Positions 1 to 7,015 of a stretch of DNA of 9,624 nt are shown here, one piece after another. Positions within the stretch are counted from its first letter, which is position 1; every line of letters begins with the position of its first letter. Origin of the DNA: Oscillospiraceae bacterium (GTDB taxonomy: Bacteria; Bacillota; Clostridia; Oscillospirales; Oscillospiraceae); NCBI GenBank assembly GCA_902802215.1, contig CADCLH010000125.1, positions 1 through 9,624 of the forward strand, given 5' to 3'. The translations under genes and the position numbers were made by a program. Under the pieces are notes generated by a model. It did no database searches, was not told the DNA's origin, and was given only the letters and a program-made list of their open reading frames with translations.

Positions 1-84
1 CTCAACCAGATCATCTCCGTGGAGAAGGGCTTCGACGCCCGCACCATCACCCAGGCCGATATCGACACCTACGGCCTCGGCTGA
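1..84 (+). CDS. C-terminal end of a probable sugar ABC transporter substrate-binding protein (partial)
   Basis: An open frame enters from the left edge and stops at TGA 82-84, giving 27 visible residues that end in DIDTYGLG. The fragment contains FDARTITQADIDTYG. This resembles the closing segment of periplasmic-binding-protein-like sugar receptors, which often finish with a 'v-T-k-d-N-v-d-x-y' stretch. The call rests mainly on position: in CUT2-type sugar importers the binding-protein gene commonly comes directly before the duplicated ATPase gene, and that ATPase follows here after 109 nt. If correct, the product would be a lipid-anchored extracellular receptor that delivers sugar to the two permeases encoded downstream (YtfQ-like). 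The fragment is too short to prove the family. It could also be the end of another operon member. Confidence 0.55.
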   Translation, partial: LNQIISVEKGFDARTITQADIDTYGLG

Positions 85-117
85 TCCTCCCATTCACAGA
101 TCATCAGGCAAACATAC

Positions 118-163
118 AGCGCGGTGTGGAAAAAGTGGAGTGATCCGCGGTCCACACCGCGTT
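118..163 (+). terminator. Intercistronic hairpin after the upstream gene; candidate leaky terminator or mRNA-stabilising stem
   Basis: CGCGGTGTGGA at 120-130 pairs perfectly with TCCACACCGCG at 151-161. The stem extends by a G-U and an A-U pair to 118/163, around a 20-nt loop (131-150). It is followed by the short U-rich run TTTCTT (162-167). The hairpin lies in the 109-nt spacer between the probable binding-protein gene and the transporter ATPase gene. Hairpins at this place in sugar ABC operons usually let the binding protein be made in excess, by partial termination or by protecting the upstream message. The U-tract is imperfect, so read-through into the transporter genes is expected. Confidence 0.55.
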
Positions 164-180
164 TCTTATGATATTCGGAC

Positions 181-185
181 AGGAG
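181..185 (+). promoter_or_regulatory. Ribosome binding site that fixes the ATPase start at 194
   Basis: AGGAG lies 8 nt before ATG 194. The frame is open upstream to a GTG at 140, but that GTG lies in the loop of the hairpin, has no comparable Shine-Dalgarno sequence, and would add 18 residues unlike an ABC ATPase N-terminus. The start at 194 gives the 500 residues expected for the family. Confidence 0.8.
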
Positions 186-193
186 ACAAGCGG

Positions 194-1696
194 ATGCAAA
201 ACGATATTGTTTTGACCATGCGCGGGATCTGCAAATACTTTCCGGGCGTCAGAGCCCTGAACAATGTGGATTTTACCCTGCGCAAAGGAACGATCCACGC
301 GCTGATGGGGGAGAACGGCGCGGGAAAATCGACGCTGATCAAGGTGCTGACCGGTGTCTACCCCATGGATGAGGGAGAGATCCGGATTGACGGAGTCGAG
401 GGTGCCATCAGCATCCGCTCTCCCCAGGAGGCACAGACTTACGGCATCAGCACCGTGTATCAGGAGATCACGCTCTGCCCCAACCTGACGGTGGCCGAGA
501 ACATGTTCATCGGCCGCACCGCGGGCAAGGGCGTGGACTGGAAGGCGATGGAGAAAAAGGCCGGAGAGCTGCTGGATAACCTCGGCATCCCCGCCAGACC
601 CAGGCAGCAGCTCGGAAGCTGCTCGCTCGCGGTCCAGCAGATGGTGGCCATCGCAAGGGCGGTCGACACCGACTGCAAGGTCCTGATTCTGGACGAGCCG
701 ACCTCCTCGCTCGACGATAAAGAGGTCGAAATGCTCTTCGGGCTCATGCGGGAGCTCAAAAGCCGCGGCGTCGGGATCATCTTTGTCACGCACTTCCTCG
801 AACAGGTCTACGCGGTCAGCGACCAGATCACCGTACTGCGAAACGGCGAGCTGGTCGGCCAGTTCGACGTCAAGGACCTGCCGCAGGTGAAGCTCGTGGA
901 GAAGATGATCGGCAAGGATCTGGAGGATCTTTCCGGCATCAAGAATACGGCCCGCGCCGTTCCGGACGGCGAGGCCTTCTACGCGGCCGAGGATCTGTCC
1001 AGCAGCGAGAGCCGTCCCTTCGATTTCCATATCGCCAGGGGCGAAGTCAACGGCTTCACCGGCCTGCTCGGCTCCGGCCGCAGCGAGAGCGTCCGGGCCA
1101 TCTTCGGCGCCGATCCGGTCACCGGCGGCACCGTGACGGTCGACGGGAAGCATGTGAAGATCACAAAGCCCCTCGACGCCATGAAGCACGGCATCGGGTA
1201 TCTCCCCGAGGACCGCAAGCGCGACGGAATCATCGCGGATCTGTCCGTGCGGGAGAACATCATCCTGGCTCTGCAGGTCATCAAGGGGATGAACCACCCC
1301 ATCTCCCGCGCCAAGACGGAGGCCTTCGCGGACGAGTATATCAAGGCGCTGAACATCAAGACCGCGTCCCCGGAGACGCCCATCAAGTCGCTCTCAGGCG
1401 GCAATCAGCAGAAGGTGATCCTGGCACGCTGGCTGCTGACACACCCGCAGTACCTGATCCTGGACGAGCCCACCCGCGGCATCGACGTCGGCACCAAGAC
1501 CGAGATCCAGAAGCTGGTGCTGAAGCTCGCCGAGGAGGGCATGAGCATCACCTTCATCTCCTCGGAGATCGAGGAAATGCTGCGCACCTGCTCGCGGCTC
1601 ATCGTCATGCGCGACCGCAAGATCGTGGGCGAGCTGACCGGCGAGGAGCTGACACAGGAGCATGTGATGAAGACCATCGCGGGAGGGGAGCAGTAA
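194..1696 (+). CDS. ytfR: Sugar ABC transporter ATP-binding protein, duplicated NBD, YtfR/CUT2 type
   Basis: This is the cytoplasmic ATPase that powers a sugar importer, with two nucleotide-binding domains in one chain (500 aa, the length of E. coli YtfR). NBD1 (about 1-245) has Walker A GENGAGKST (39-47), Walker B LILDEP with D167/E168, the H-loop His at 200, and a degenerate signature SLAVQQ (145-150). NBD2 (about 260-500) has a degenerate P-loop GLLGSGRSE (290-298) with Arg in place of Lys, a good signature LSGGNQQ (400-406), Walker B LILDEP with D424/E425, and SSE (456-458) where the H-loop His would be. This asymmetry is typical of the RbsA/MglA/YtfR family. The stop codon is 1 nt before the first permease start, whose GGGAGGGG ribosome binding site lies inside this gene's end. 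The exact sugar cannot be read from the ATPase. The arabinose enzymes downstream favour L-arabinose or another pentose, whereas E. coli YtfR belongs to a galactofuranose importer. Confidence 0.93.
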   Translation: MQNDIVLTMRGICKYFPGVRALNNVDFTLRKGTIHALMGENGAGKSTLIKVLTGVYPMDEGEIRIDGVEGAISIRSPQEAQTYGISTVYQEITLCPNLTVAENMFIGRTAGKGVDWKAMEKKAGELLDNLGIPARPRQQLGSCSLAVQQMVAIARAVDTDCKVLILDEPTSSLDDKEVEMLFGLMRELKSRGVGIIFVTHFLEQVYAVSDQITVLRNGELVGQFDVKDLPQVKLVEKMIGKDLEDLSGIKNTARAVPDGEAFYAAEDLSSSESRPFDFHIARGEVNGFTGLLGSGRSESVRAIFGADPVTGGTVTVDGKHVKITKPLDAMKHGIGYLPEDRKRDGIIADLSVRENIILALQVIKGMNHPISRAKTEAFADEYIKALNIKTASPETPIKSLSGGNQQKVILARWLLTHPQYLILDEPTRGIDVGTKTEIQKLVLKLAEEGMSITFISSEIEEMLRTCSRLIVMRDRKIVGELTGEELTQEHVMKTIAGGEQ

Positions 1697-1697
1697 G

Positions 1698-2777
1698 ATG
1701 AACAAAAAGAAAAAAACGGGCGCCGGGCTCGGTCAGCTTGTGATCCCGCTTGTCGCCCTCGCCATCCTGATCGTTTTCAATCTGTTTCGTGATCTCGGCT
1801 TTTTCGCCATCACCATGCGCGTCAACAACAGCGGAAACATTGTGCTGACCGGCAACCTCATCAGCATCATCGACAGCGCAAGCGAGCTTGCCATCATCGC
1901 CATGGGCATGACGCTGGTGACCGCGGCCTGCGGTGGACAGGATATCTCCGTTGGCGCGGTCGGCGCGATCTCCGGCGCCGTGTTCGTCAAGGTCCTGCAG
2001 GGGATGGGGAGCATCACCGTCGGCAGCGTGATCCTGGGCCTGCTGCTCTGCTGCCTCGCGACGATCCTCTTCAAGCTCTTCAACGGCACGCTGGTCGCCG
2101 TGTTCCGCATCCAGCCGATGATCGCGACACTGATCCTGTATTCCTGCGGCCGGTCTATCGCCTACTGGATCAACGGCGACGCTACGCCCCAGCTCAACAG
2201 CCCCATCATCAGCTCCATCGGCATGACGATCCCCGGCATCCCGGTCCCGACGCCGATCTTCGCAGTGCTCCTGGTGGGCCTGCTGCTGTTCCTGGTTTTC
2301 AAATTCACGAGCCTCAGCCTCTACACCCAGTCGGTCGGCATCAACGCGGGCGCGGCCCGGCTCAACGGCATCAATCCGACCCTCATCAAGCTCCTGAGCT
2401 TTGTCCTTCTGGGCGTGTGCGTGTCCGTCGCCAGCGTGATCGGCGTTTGCCGCCTGGGACAGCTCAACCACAAGACGCTGCTGGTCGATATCGAGATGGA
2501 CGCGATCCTTGCCGTCGCCATCGGCGGCAACAACCTGGGCGGCGGCCGCTTCAAGCTGAGCGGAAGCATCCTGGGCGCCTACATCATCCAGATGCTGACC
2601 ACGACCCTCTACGCCATGAACGTGGCTCCGGTCAATGTCAAGGCATACAAGGCCATCGTCATCATCATCATCGTGGTGGCCGGTTCTCCCGTGGTAAAGA
2701 GCAAGCTGACCGAGCTCTGGAATCGTTTCCGTTCTTCCAGGCATACCCGGGAGCTCAGCAATAGGGGGGTGAGCTGA
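1698..2777 (+). CDS. ytfT: Sugar ABC transporter permease 1, YtfT type
   Basis: This is an inner-membrane permease of the CUT2 (branched-chain/ribose type, BPD_transp_2) family, 359 aa against about 340 in E. coli YtfT. It has a basic N-terminus (MNKKKK), then strongly hydrophobic segments at about 12-30, 62-80, 85-125, 137-155, 180-203, 228-250, 270-300 and 315-335. Family landmarks are GGQDISVGA (79-87), matching the 'GGiDLSVG' loop of ribose-type permeases; IQPMIATL (138-145); and the cytoplasmic loop VGINAGAARLNGI (213-225), which probably contacts the ATPase. The start ATG 1698 follows the ATPase stop by 1 nt and has a strong GGGAGGGGAG ribosome binding site at 1681-1690. Its TGA directly abuts the ATG of the second permease, so translation is probably coupled. 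The C-terminus is basic (RFRSSRHTRELSNR). It should work as one half of a permease heterodimer. Confidence 0.9.
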   Translation: MNKKKKTGAGLGQLVIPLVALAILIVFNLFRDLGFFAITMRVNNSGNIVLTGNLISIIDSASELAIIAMGMTLVTAACGGQDISVGAVGAISGAVFVKVLQGMGSITVGSVILGLLLCCLATILFKLFNGTLVAVFRIQPMIATLILYSCGRSIAYWINGDATPQLNSPIISSIGMTIPGIPVPTPIFAVLLVGLLLFLVFKFTSLSLYTQSVGINAGAARLNGINPTLIKLLSFVLLGVCVSVASVIGVCRLGQLNHKTLLVDIEMDAILAVAIGGNNLGGGRFKLSGSILGAYIIQMLTTTLYAMNVAPVNVKAYKAIVIIIIVVAGSPVVKSKLTELWNRFRSSRHTRELSNRGVS

Positions 2778-3893
2778 ATGTCGGACAACAAGCAGAGAGT
2801 GCGGAGACTCCAGCGCGAGCCGCTGACCGACGCCCAGATGCTGATGATCATCAGCATCGGCATCTTCGCCGCGATGTATCTGGCGGCAATGTTCACGCTG
2901 AAGGGCGGCTTTTTGAAGCCGCAGATGATTTTTGATCTGCTCAACGACAACGCGGCCCTGATCATCATTGCATGCAGCCTGACGGTCGTCATGATCGGCG
3001 GCGGCATCAACATCAGCGTCGGCGGCGTGATCGGCCTGACGGTCATGAGCTGCGCGCTGTTCCTCAATGGCACCACGATCGAAAGCAGCTTCACCAGCAT
3101 CGCGCTGACCTTCCTGCTGGCGCTGGGGATCGGCCTGGCCTTCGGCCTGGTCGAGGGCTTCCTCGTCAGCTATCTGGAGATCCAGCCCTTTATCGTCACG
3201 CTGGCGGGCATGTTCCTTGCCCGCGGCCTGACCACCATCCTGTCCGTCAACCCGGTCAAGGTGACGCATGAGGCCTTCCTCGCGCTGGTAAAGACCAAGC
3301 TCAAGATCTCCTGGCTGGGCTATACCGCCCAGAACGGCAACCTGATCCCGGCAAAGATCGAAATCGGCGCGATCATTGCGGTCTTGGTCGTGATCCTCAT
3401 GGCGCTGATGCTCCGCTATTCCAAGCTTGGCCGCCACATCTACGCGGTCGGCGGCAACCAGCAGAGCGCACTGATGCTGGGAATCAACGTCAAGAGCACC
3501 ATTTTCTGGAGCTATGTGATCAGCGGCCTGCTGGCCGGACTGGCCGGCTTCGTCTTCCTGATGCATAAGCCCGCCGGCAACGCCAGCGTCGCCATGCGCG
3601 GCGAGATGGACGCCATCGCGTCCTCCATCATCGGCGGCACGCTGCTCACGGGCGGCGTGGGCAACGTCATCGGCACCTTCTTCGGCGCCATGATCCTGGC
3701 CACGATCCAGAAGATCATCGCGCTCAGCCCGCTGAACGCGTCCTGGTGGCAGGAGATGGCCAACGGCGCCATGCTCGGCTTCTTCATCATCCTCCAGAGC
3801 GTGGTCCTCTCCGCCCGCAGCAAGGGAAGGATCAAGCTGCGCAACAAGCAGCGGAAGCCGGCGGCGGAGGAGAGCCCGACGCAGGTCAAATGA
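2778..3893 (+). CDS. yjfF: Sugar ABC transporter permease 2, YjfF type
   Basis: This is the second CUT2 permease, 371 aa (E. coli YjfF is about 330), so it carries longer ends than the family norm. The charged N-terminus (about 1-20, SDNKQRVRRLQREPLTDAQ) precedes the first membrane helix (21-40). Landmarks are GGGINISVGG (74-83), IQPFIVTLAG (135-144) and the cytoplasmic loop GGNQQSALMLGI (225-236). It shares the IQP-x-I-x-TL and SVG motifs with permease 1 but is clearly a different paralogue, so the channel is probably a heterodimer. The C-terminal tail (about 350-371, SKGRIKLRNKQRKPAAEESP) is hydrophilic and presumably cytoplasmic. The ATG follows the preceding TGA with no gap, with a GGGGGGTGAG ribosome binding site (2764-2773) inside the upstream gene. 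A 30-nt gap separates it from araA. Confidence 0.9.
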   Translation: MSDNKQRVRRLQREPLTDAQMLMIISIGIFAAMYLAAMFTLKGGFLKPQMIFDLLNDNAALIIIACSLTVVMIGGGINISVGGVIGLTVMSCALFLNGTTIESSFTSIALTFLLALGIGLAFGLVEGFLVSYLEIQPFIVTLAGMFLARGLTTILSVNPVKVTHEAFLALVKTKLKISWLGYTAQNGNLIPAKIEIGAIIAVLVVILMALMLRYSKLGRHIYAVGGNQQSALMLGINVKSTIFWSYVISGLLAGLAGFVFLMHKPAGNASVAMRGEMDAIASSIIGGTLLTGGVGNVIGTFFGAMILATIQKIIALSPLNASWWQEMANGAMLGFFIILQSVVLSARSKGRIKLRNKQRKPAAEESPTQVK

Positions 3894-3923
3894 CAGGAAG
3901 GGAAATGTGAGGAGAACATACGA

Positions 3924-5357
3924 ATGAAACGTGAATTCTGGTTTGTAGTCGGTTCCCAGTTCCTGTACGGCCCGGAGGTGCTCGAGACCGTTGAGGCCCG
4001 CGCCCGGGAGATGGCGGCGGAGCTGACAAAGGCGCTGCCCTATCCGCTGGTCTACAAGGTGACCGCCAAGACCAACCGAGAGATCTCCGATGTGGTCAGA
4101 GAGGCCAACTACCGGGACGAGTGCGCGGGCATCATCACCTGGTGCCACACTTTCTCGCCCAGCAAGATGTGGGTCGACGGTCTGCGCGACCTGCAAAAGC
4201 CCTGGTGCCACTTCGCCACGCAGTACAACAAAGAGATCCCCAACGACGAGATCGACATGGACTTCATGAACCTCAACCAGGCCGCCCACGGCGACCGGGA
4301 GCACGGCTTCATCGGCGCGAGGCTCCGCAAGCCCCGGAAGATCATCGCCGGGTACTGGCAGAACGCGGACGTACAGAAGCGCATCGGCGACTGGATGAAG
4401 GCCGCCGTGGGCGTCGCCGTCTCGAAAGAGATGAAGGTCATGCGCTTCGGCGACAACATGCGCGAGGTCGCCGTCACCGAGGGCGACAAGGTCGAGGCCC
4501 AGATCAAGCTCGGCTGGCAGGTCAACACCGACGCGGTCACGGAGCGTGAAATCGACGCGCTCGTTTCCGAGTACGAGGCCGCCTACGACGTCGCGACCGA
4601 CAACCTCGCCGCCATCCGCTATCAGGCGCGCGAGGAGATCGCCATCCGCCGGATGATGGACCGCGAGGGCTGCAAGGCGTTTTCAAACACCTTCCAGGAC
4701 CTCTACGGCATGGAGCAGCTGCCGGGCCTGGCCAGCCAGCACCTGATGGCGCTCGGCTACGGCTACGGCGGCGAGGGCGACTGGAAAGTGTCCGCCATGA
4801 CCGCAATCCTCAAGGCCATGGGCGAGAACGGCAACGGCGCTTCGGCCTTCATGGAGGATTACACCTACCACCTCGTCGAGGGACAGGAGTACTCCCTCGG
4901 CGCGCACATGCTGGAGGTCTGCCCGTCTCTCGCGGCGGGTAAGCCCCGCATCGAGACCCACCACCTCGGCATCGGCATGAACGAAAAGGACCCCGCCCGC
5001 CTCGTGTTCGAGGGCAAGGCGGGAAGCGCGATCGTCGTAAGCCTGATCGACATGGGCGGCAGACTCCGCCTGATCGTGCAGGACATCGAGGCCGTCAAGC
5101 CCATCCTGCCCATGCCCAATCTGCCGGTGGCCCGCGTCATGTGGCGGGCGATGCCCGACCTTACGACCGGCGTCGAGTGCTGGATCACGGCGGGCGGCGC
5201 GCACCACACGGTGCTGAGCTACGACGTCTCGGCCGAAATGATGCGCGACTGGGCGCGGATGCTGGACATCGAGTTCGTCCACATCACAAAGGACACGACC
5301 CCCGAAAAGCTGGAAGAAGAACTGCTGGTCAAGGACCTGATCTGGAAACTCAAGTAA
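3924..5357 (+). CDS. araA: L-arabinose isomerase
   Basis: This cytoplasmic metal-dependent enzyme converts L-arabinose to L-ribulose, the first step of bacterial arabinose use. It is 477 aa, slightly shorter than the usual 490-500. The N-terminus REFWFVVGSQFLYGPEVL is diagnostic of AraA. The catalytic and metal-binding set of the family (two Glu, two His) appears as E311 in FMEDYTYH, E331 in MLEVCPS, H347 in HHLGIG and H428 in GGAHHTV. The conserved blocks YNKEIPNDEIDMDFMNLNQAAH (N-terminal domain, about 101-122) and DPARLVFEGKAGSAIVVSLID (C-terminal domain, about 356-376) are intact. The start ATG 3924 has GAGGAG at 3909-3914, 9 nt upstream. The gene follows the two permeases by 30 nt and precedes the kinase by 9 nt, which ties the transporter to pentose use. 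Some AraA enzymes also isomerise D-galactose to D-tagatose, but the operon gives no sign of that route. Confidence 0.96.
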   Translation: MKREFWFVVGSQFLYGPEVLETVEARAREMAAELTKALPYPLVYKVTAKTNREISDVVREANYRDECAGIITWCHTFSPSKMWVDGLRDLQKPWCHFATQYNKEIPNDEIDMDFMNLNQAAHGDREHGFIGARLRKPRKIIAGYWQNADVQKRIGDWMKAAVGVAVSKEMKVMRFGDNMREVAVTEGDKVEAQIKLGWQVNTDAVTEREIDALVSEYEAAYDVATDNLAAIRYQAREEIAIRRMMDREGCKAFSNTFQDLYGMEQLPGLASQHLMALGYGYGGEGDWKVSAMTAILKAMGENGNGASAFMEDYTYHLVEGQEYSLGAHMLEVCPSLAAGKPRIETHHLGIGMNEKDPARLVFEGKAGSAIVVSLIDMGGRLRLIVQDIEAVKPILPMPNLPVARVMWRAMPDLTTGVECWITAGGAHHTVLSYDVSAEMMRDWARMLDIEFVHITKDTTPEKLEEELLVKDLIWKLK

Positions 5358-5366
5358 GGAGCGGCC

Positions 5367-6920
5367 ATGGATCTGACAAAAACTGTACTCGGTATTGAAC
5401 TGGGCAGCACGCGCATCAAGGCCGTGCTGATCGACGAGAGCTTTGTCCCTGTCGCCTCCGGCGACTTCGAGTGGGAAAACCAGCTGGTCAACGGCGTCTG
5501 GACCTATTCGATGGACGCCGTCCATACCGGCCTCCAGACCTGCTTTGCCAATCTGAAGGCCGACGTCAGGGCCAGATACGGCGTTGAGCTGACTTCTGTC
5601 GGCGCGATCGGCGTGTCCGCCATGATGCACGGCTACCTGCCCTTCGACAGGGACGGGAAGCAGCTGGCGGAATTCCGCACCTGGCGCAACACCATCACCG
5701 GCGAGGCCGCGGCGAAGCTGACGCAGCTCTTCGGCTTCAACATCCCCCAGCGCTGGAGCATCGCCCATCTGTATCAGGCGATGCTCAACGGCGAGGAGCA
5801 TGTGAAGGACATTGCCTATCTCACGACCCTGGCGGGCTACATCCACTGGCGGCTCACCGGCGAGAAAGTGATGGGCGTGGGCGAAGCCTCGGGCATGTTC
5901 CCCATCGACAGCGCGGCGTGCGACTACGACGAGGAGATGCTGCGGAAGTTCAAAGCCCTCACGGGCGCGGATCTGCGCGCCATCCTGCCGAAGGTGCTGC
6001 CCGCGGGCGCGGCGGCCGGAACGCTCACCGAAGCGGGCGCGCGCTTCCTCGATCCGAGCGGCGCGCTGCGCCCCGGCATCCCCGTAGCGCCCTGCGAGGG
6101 CGACGCCGGCACCGGCATGACGGCGACGAACTCCGTCCGCGTCCGCACCGGCAACGTTTCGGCGGGCACCTCGGACTTCGCGATGATCGTCACGGACCAC
6201 CCGCTCGGCGTGCACCGCGAGATCGACATGGTCACGACGCCCGACGGCGCGCCGGTCGCCATGGTGCACTGCAACAACTGCACCAGCGACATCAACGCCT
6301 GGGTCAATCTCTTCTCCGAGTTTGCCGCGATGATGGGCGTCAAGGTCGGCAAGGGCGAGCTCTTCACCGGACTGTTCCGCAAGGCGCTCGAGGGCGATCC
6401 CGACTGCGGCGGGCTGATGAGCTTCAACTACTTCTCCGGCGAGGGCGTGACCGATCTGGACGAGGGGCGTCCGGTGTTTGCCAGAGTGCCCGACGCGAAG
6501 TTCACGCTGGCAAACTTCATGCGCACGCACCTGCTGTCGGCGCTCGCCACGCTGAAGATCGGCATGGACATCCTCACCGACTTAGAGCAGGTCCGGATCG
6601 ACAAGCTGTACGGACACGGCGGCTTCTTCAAGACGCCCGAGGTCGGACAGCGGATGCTGTCCGCGGCGGTCAACACCCCGGTCTCCGTCATGGAGACGGC
6701 GGGGGAGGGCGGCCCCTACGGCATGGCCCTGCTGGGAGCCTACATGCTCTGGAAGGACGAGGGCGAGAGCCTGCCCGACTTCCTGGACAACAAGGTCTTC
6801 GCCGGCGCGAAGAGCGTCACGCTGATGGCGGACCCGGCGGACGTGGAGGGCTTTGCCGCCTTCCTGGCCCGCTACCGGAAGGCCCTGCCGCTGGAGCGCA
6901 CGGCGACCGAGGTCCTGTAA
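5367..6920 (+). CDS. FGGY-family carbohydrate kinase, probable L-ribulokinase
   Basis: This ATP-dependent sugar kinase of the actin/hexokinase-like FGGY superfamily has 517 aa. Its neighbourhood predicts phosphorylation of L-ribulose to L-ribulose 5-phosphate. The N-terminal domain opens with the phosphate-binding hairpin GIELGSTRIKAVLID (9-23), with Glu where many relatives have Asp. The substrate-side segment GVSAMMHGYLPFD is at 82-94. The probable catalytic Asp is D246 in CEGDAGTGM. The C-terminal ATP domain shows TGNVSAGTSDFAM (261-273) and the adenosine-site block GHGGFFKTPEVGQRML (416-431), followed by MNTPVSV-like NTPVSV (436-441). It does not look like classical AraB (about 560 aa, N-terminus GxDFGSDSVR). 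It resembles instead the shorter FGGY proteins that accompany araA in many Clostridia and are often annotated only as 'ATPase' or xylulokinase. A D-xylulose or other ketose specificity therefore remains possible. The start ATG 5367 has AAGGAG at 5356-5361 overlapping the araA stop, so coupling is likely. A strong hairpin follows the gene. Confidence 0.85.
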   Translation: MDLTKTVLGIELGSTRIKAVLIDESFVPVASGDFEWENQLVNGVWTYSMDAVHTGLQTCFANLKADVRARYGVELTSVGAIGVSAMMHGYLPFDRDGKQLAEFRTWRNTITGEAAAKLTQLFGFNIPQRWSIAHLYQAMLNGEEHVKDIAYLTTLAGYIHWRLTGEKVMGVGEASGMFPIDSAACDYDEEMLRKFKALTGADLRAILPKVLPAGAAAGTLTEAGARFLDPSGALRPGIPVAPCEGDAGTGMTATNSVRVRTGNVSAGTSDFAMIVTDHPLGVHREIDMVTTPDGAPVAMVHCNNCTSDINAWVNLFSEFAAMMGVKVGKGELFTGLFRKALEGDPDCGGLMSFNYFSGEGVTDLDEGRPVFARVPDAKFTLANFMRTHLLSALATLKIGMDILTDLEQVRIDKLYGHGGFFKTPEVGQRMLSAAVNTPVSVMETAGEGGPYGMALLGAYMLWKDEGESLPDFLDNKVFAGAKSVTLMADPADVEGFAAFLARYRKALPLERTATEVL

Positions 6921-6937
6921 CGAAAAAACGATCCTTC

Positions 6938-6977
6938 AATCAAAACGGAGAAGCCGAAAGGCTTCTCCGTTTTGATT
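6938..6977. terminator. Bidirectional intrinsic terminator between convergent operons
   Basis: A perfect 18-bp inverted repeat (6938-6955 with 6960-6977) closes on a GAAA tetraloop (6956-6959). The GC-rich top (CGGAGAAGCC/GGCTTCTCCG) sits on an A/T-rich base, so each strand's transcript has a UUUUGAUU run at the 3' side of the stem. It begins 18 nt after the kinase stop and ends 39 nt before the stop of the minus-strand exporter gene. It can therefore end both convergent transcripts. On the minus strand a further run of six U (complement of A 6923-6928) follows the stem. The rest of the intergenic region (6921-7015) shows nothing else. Confidence 0.88.
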
Positions 6978-7015
6978 AATAAGCCCTGCCCATACGAGGG
7001 ACATCGCGATGCAGA

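Noticed and set aside
140..193. An extended start (GTG 140) for the sugar ATPase
   Set aside because: It falls in the hairpin loop without a matching Shine-Dalgarno sequence. ATG 194 with AGGAG upstream gives the family-standard 500 residues.
2655..2678. ATC/GTC/GTG codon run (microsatellite-like) in permease 1
   Set aside because: It encodes an Ile/Val stretch of a membrane helix. It is short and explained by protein composition.
3894..3923. Possible internal promoter or regulatory site before araA
   Set aside because: The 30-nt gap holds only the GAGGAG ribosome binding site. No -35/-10 pair or hairpin is visible.
1605..4304. A very long open frame (about 899 codons) on the minus strand opposite the permease and isomerase genes
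   Set aside because: Its product is low-complexity, rich in D, H, Q, A and R, with no recognisable domain. It is the mirror of well-supported plus-strand genes with strong GC bias at third positions, which removes stop codons from the opposite strand.
4683..6530. A long minus-strand open frame (about 615 codons) opposite araA and the kinase
   Set aside because: Same antisense artefact of GC-rich codon use. The plus-strand frames carry clear AraA and FGGY motifs.
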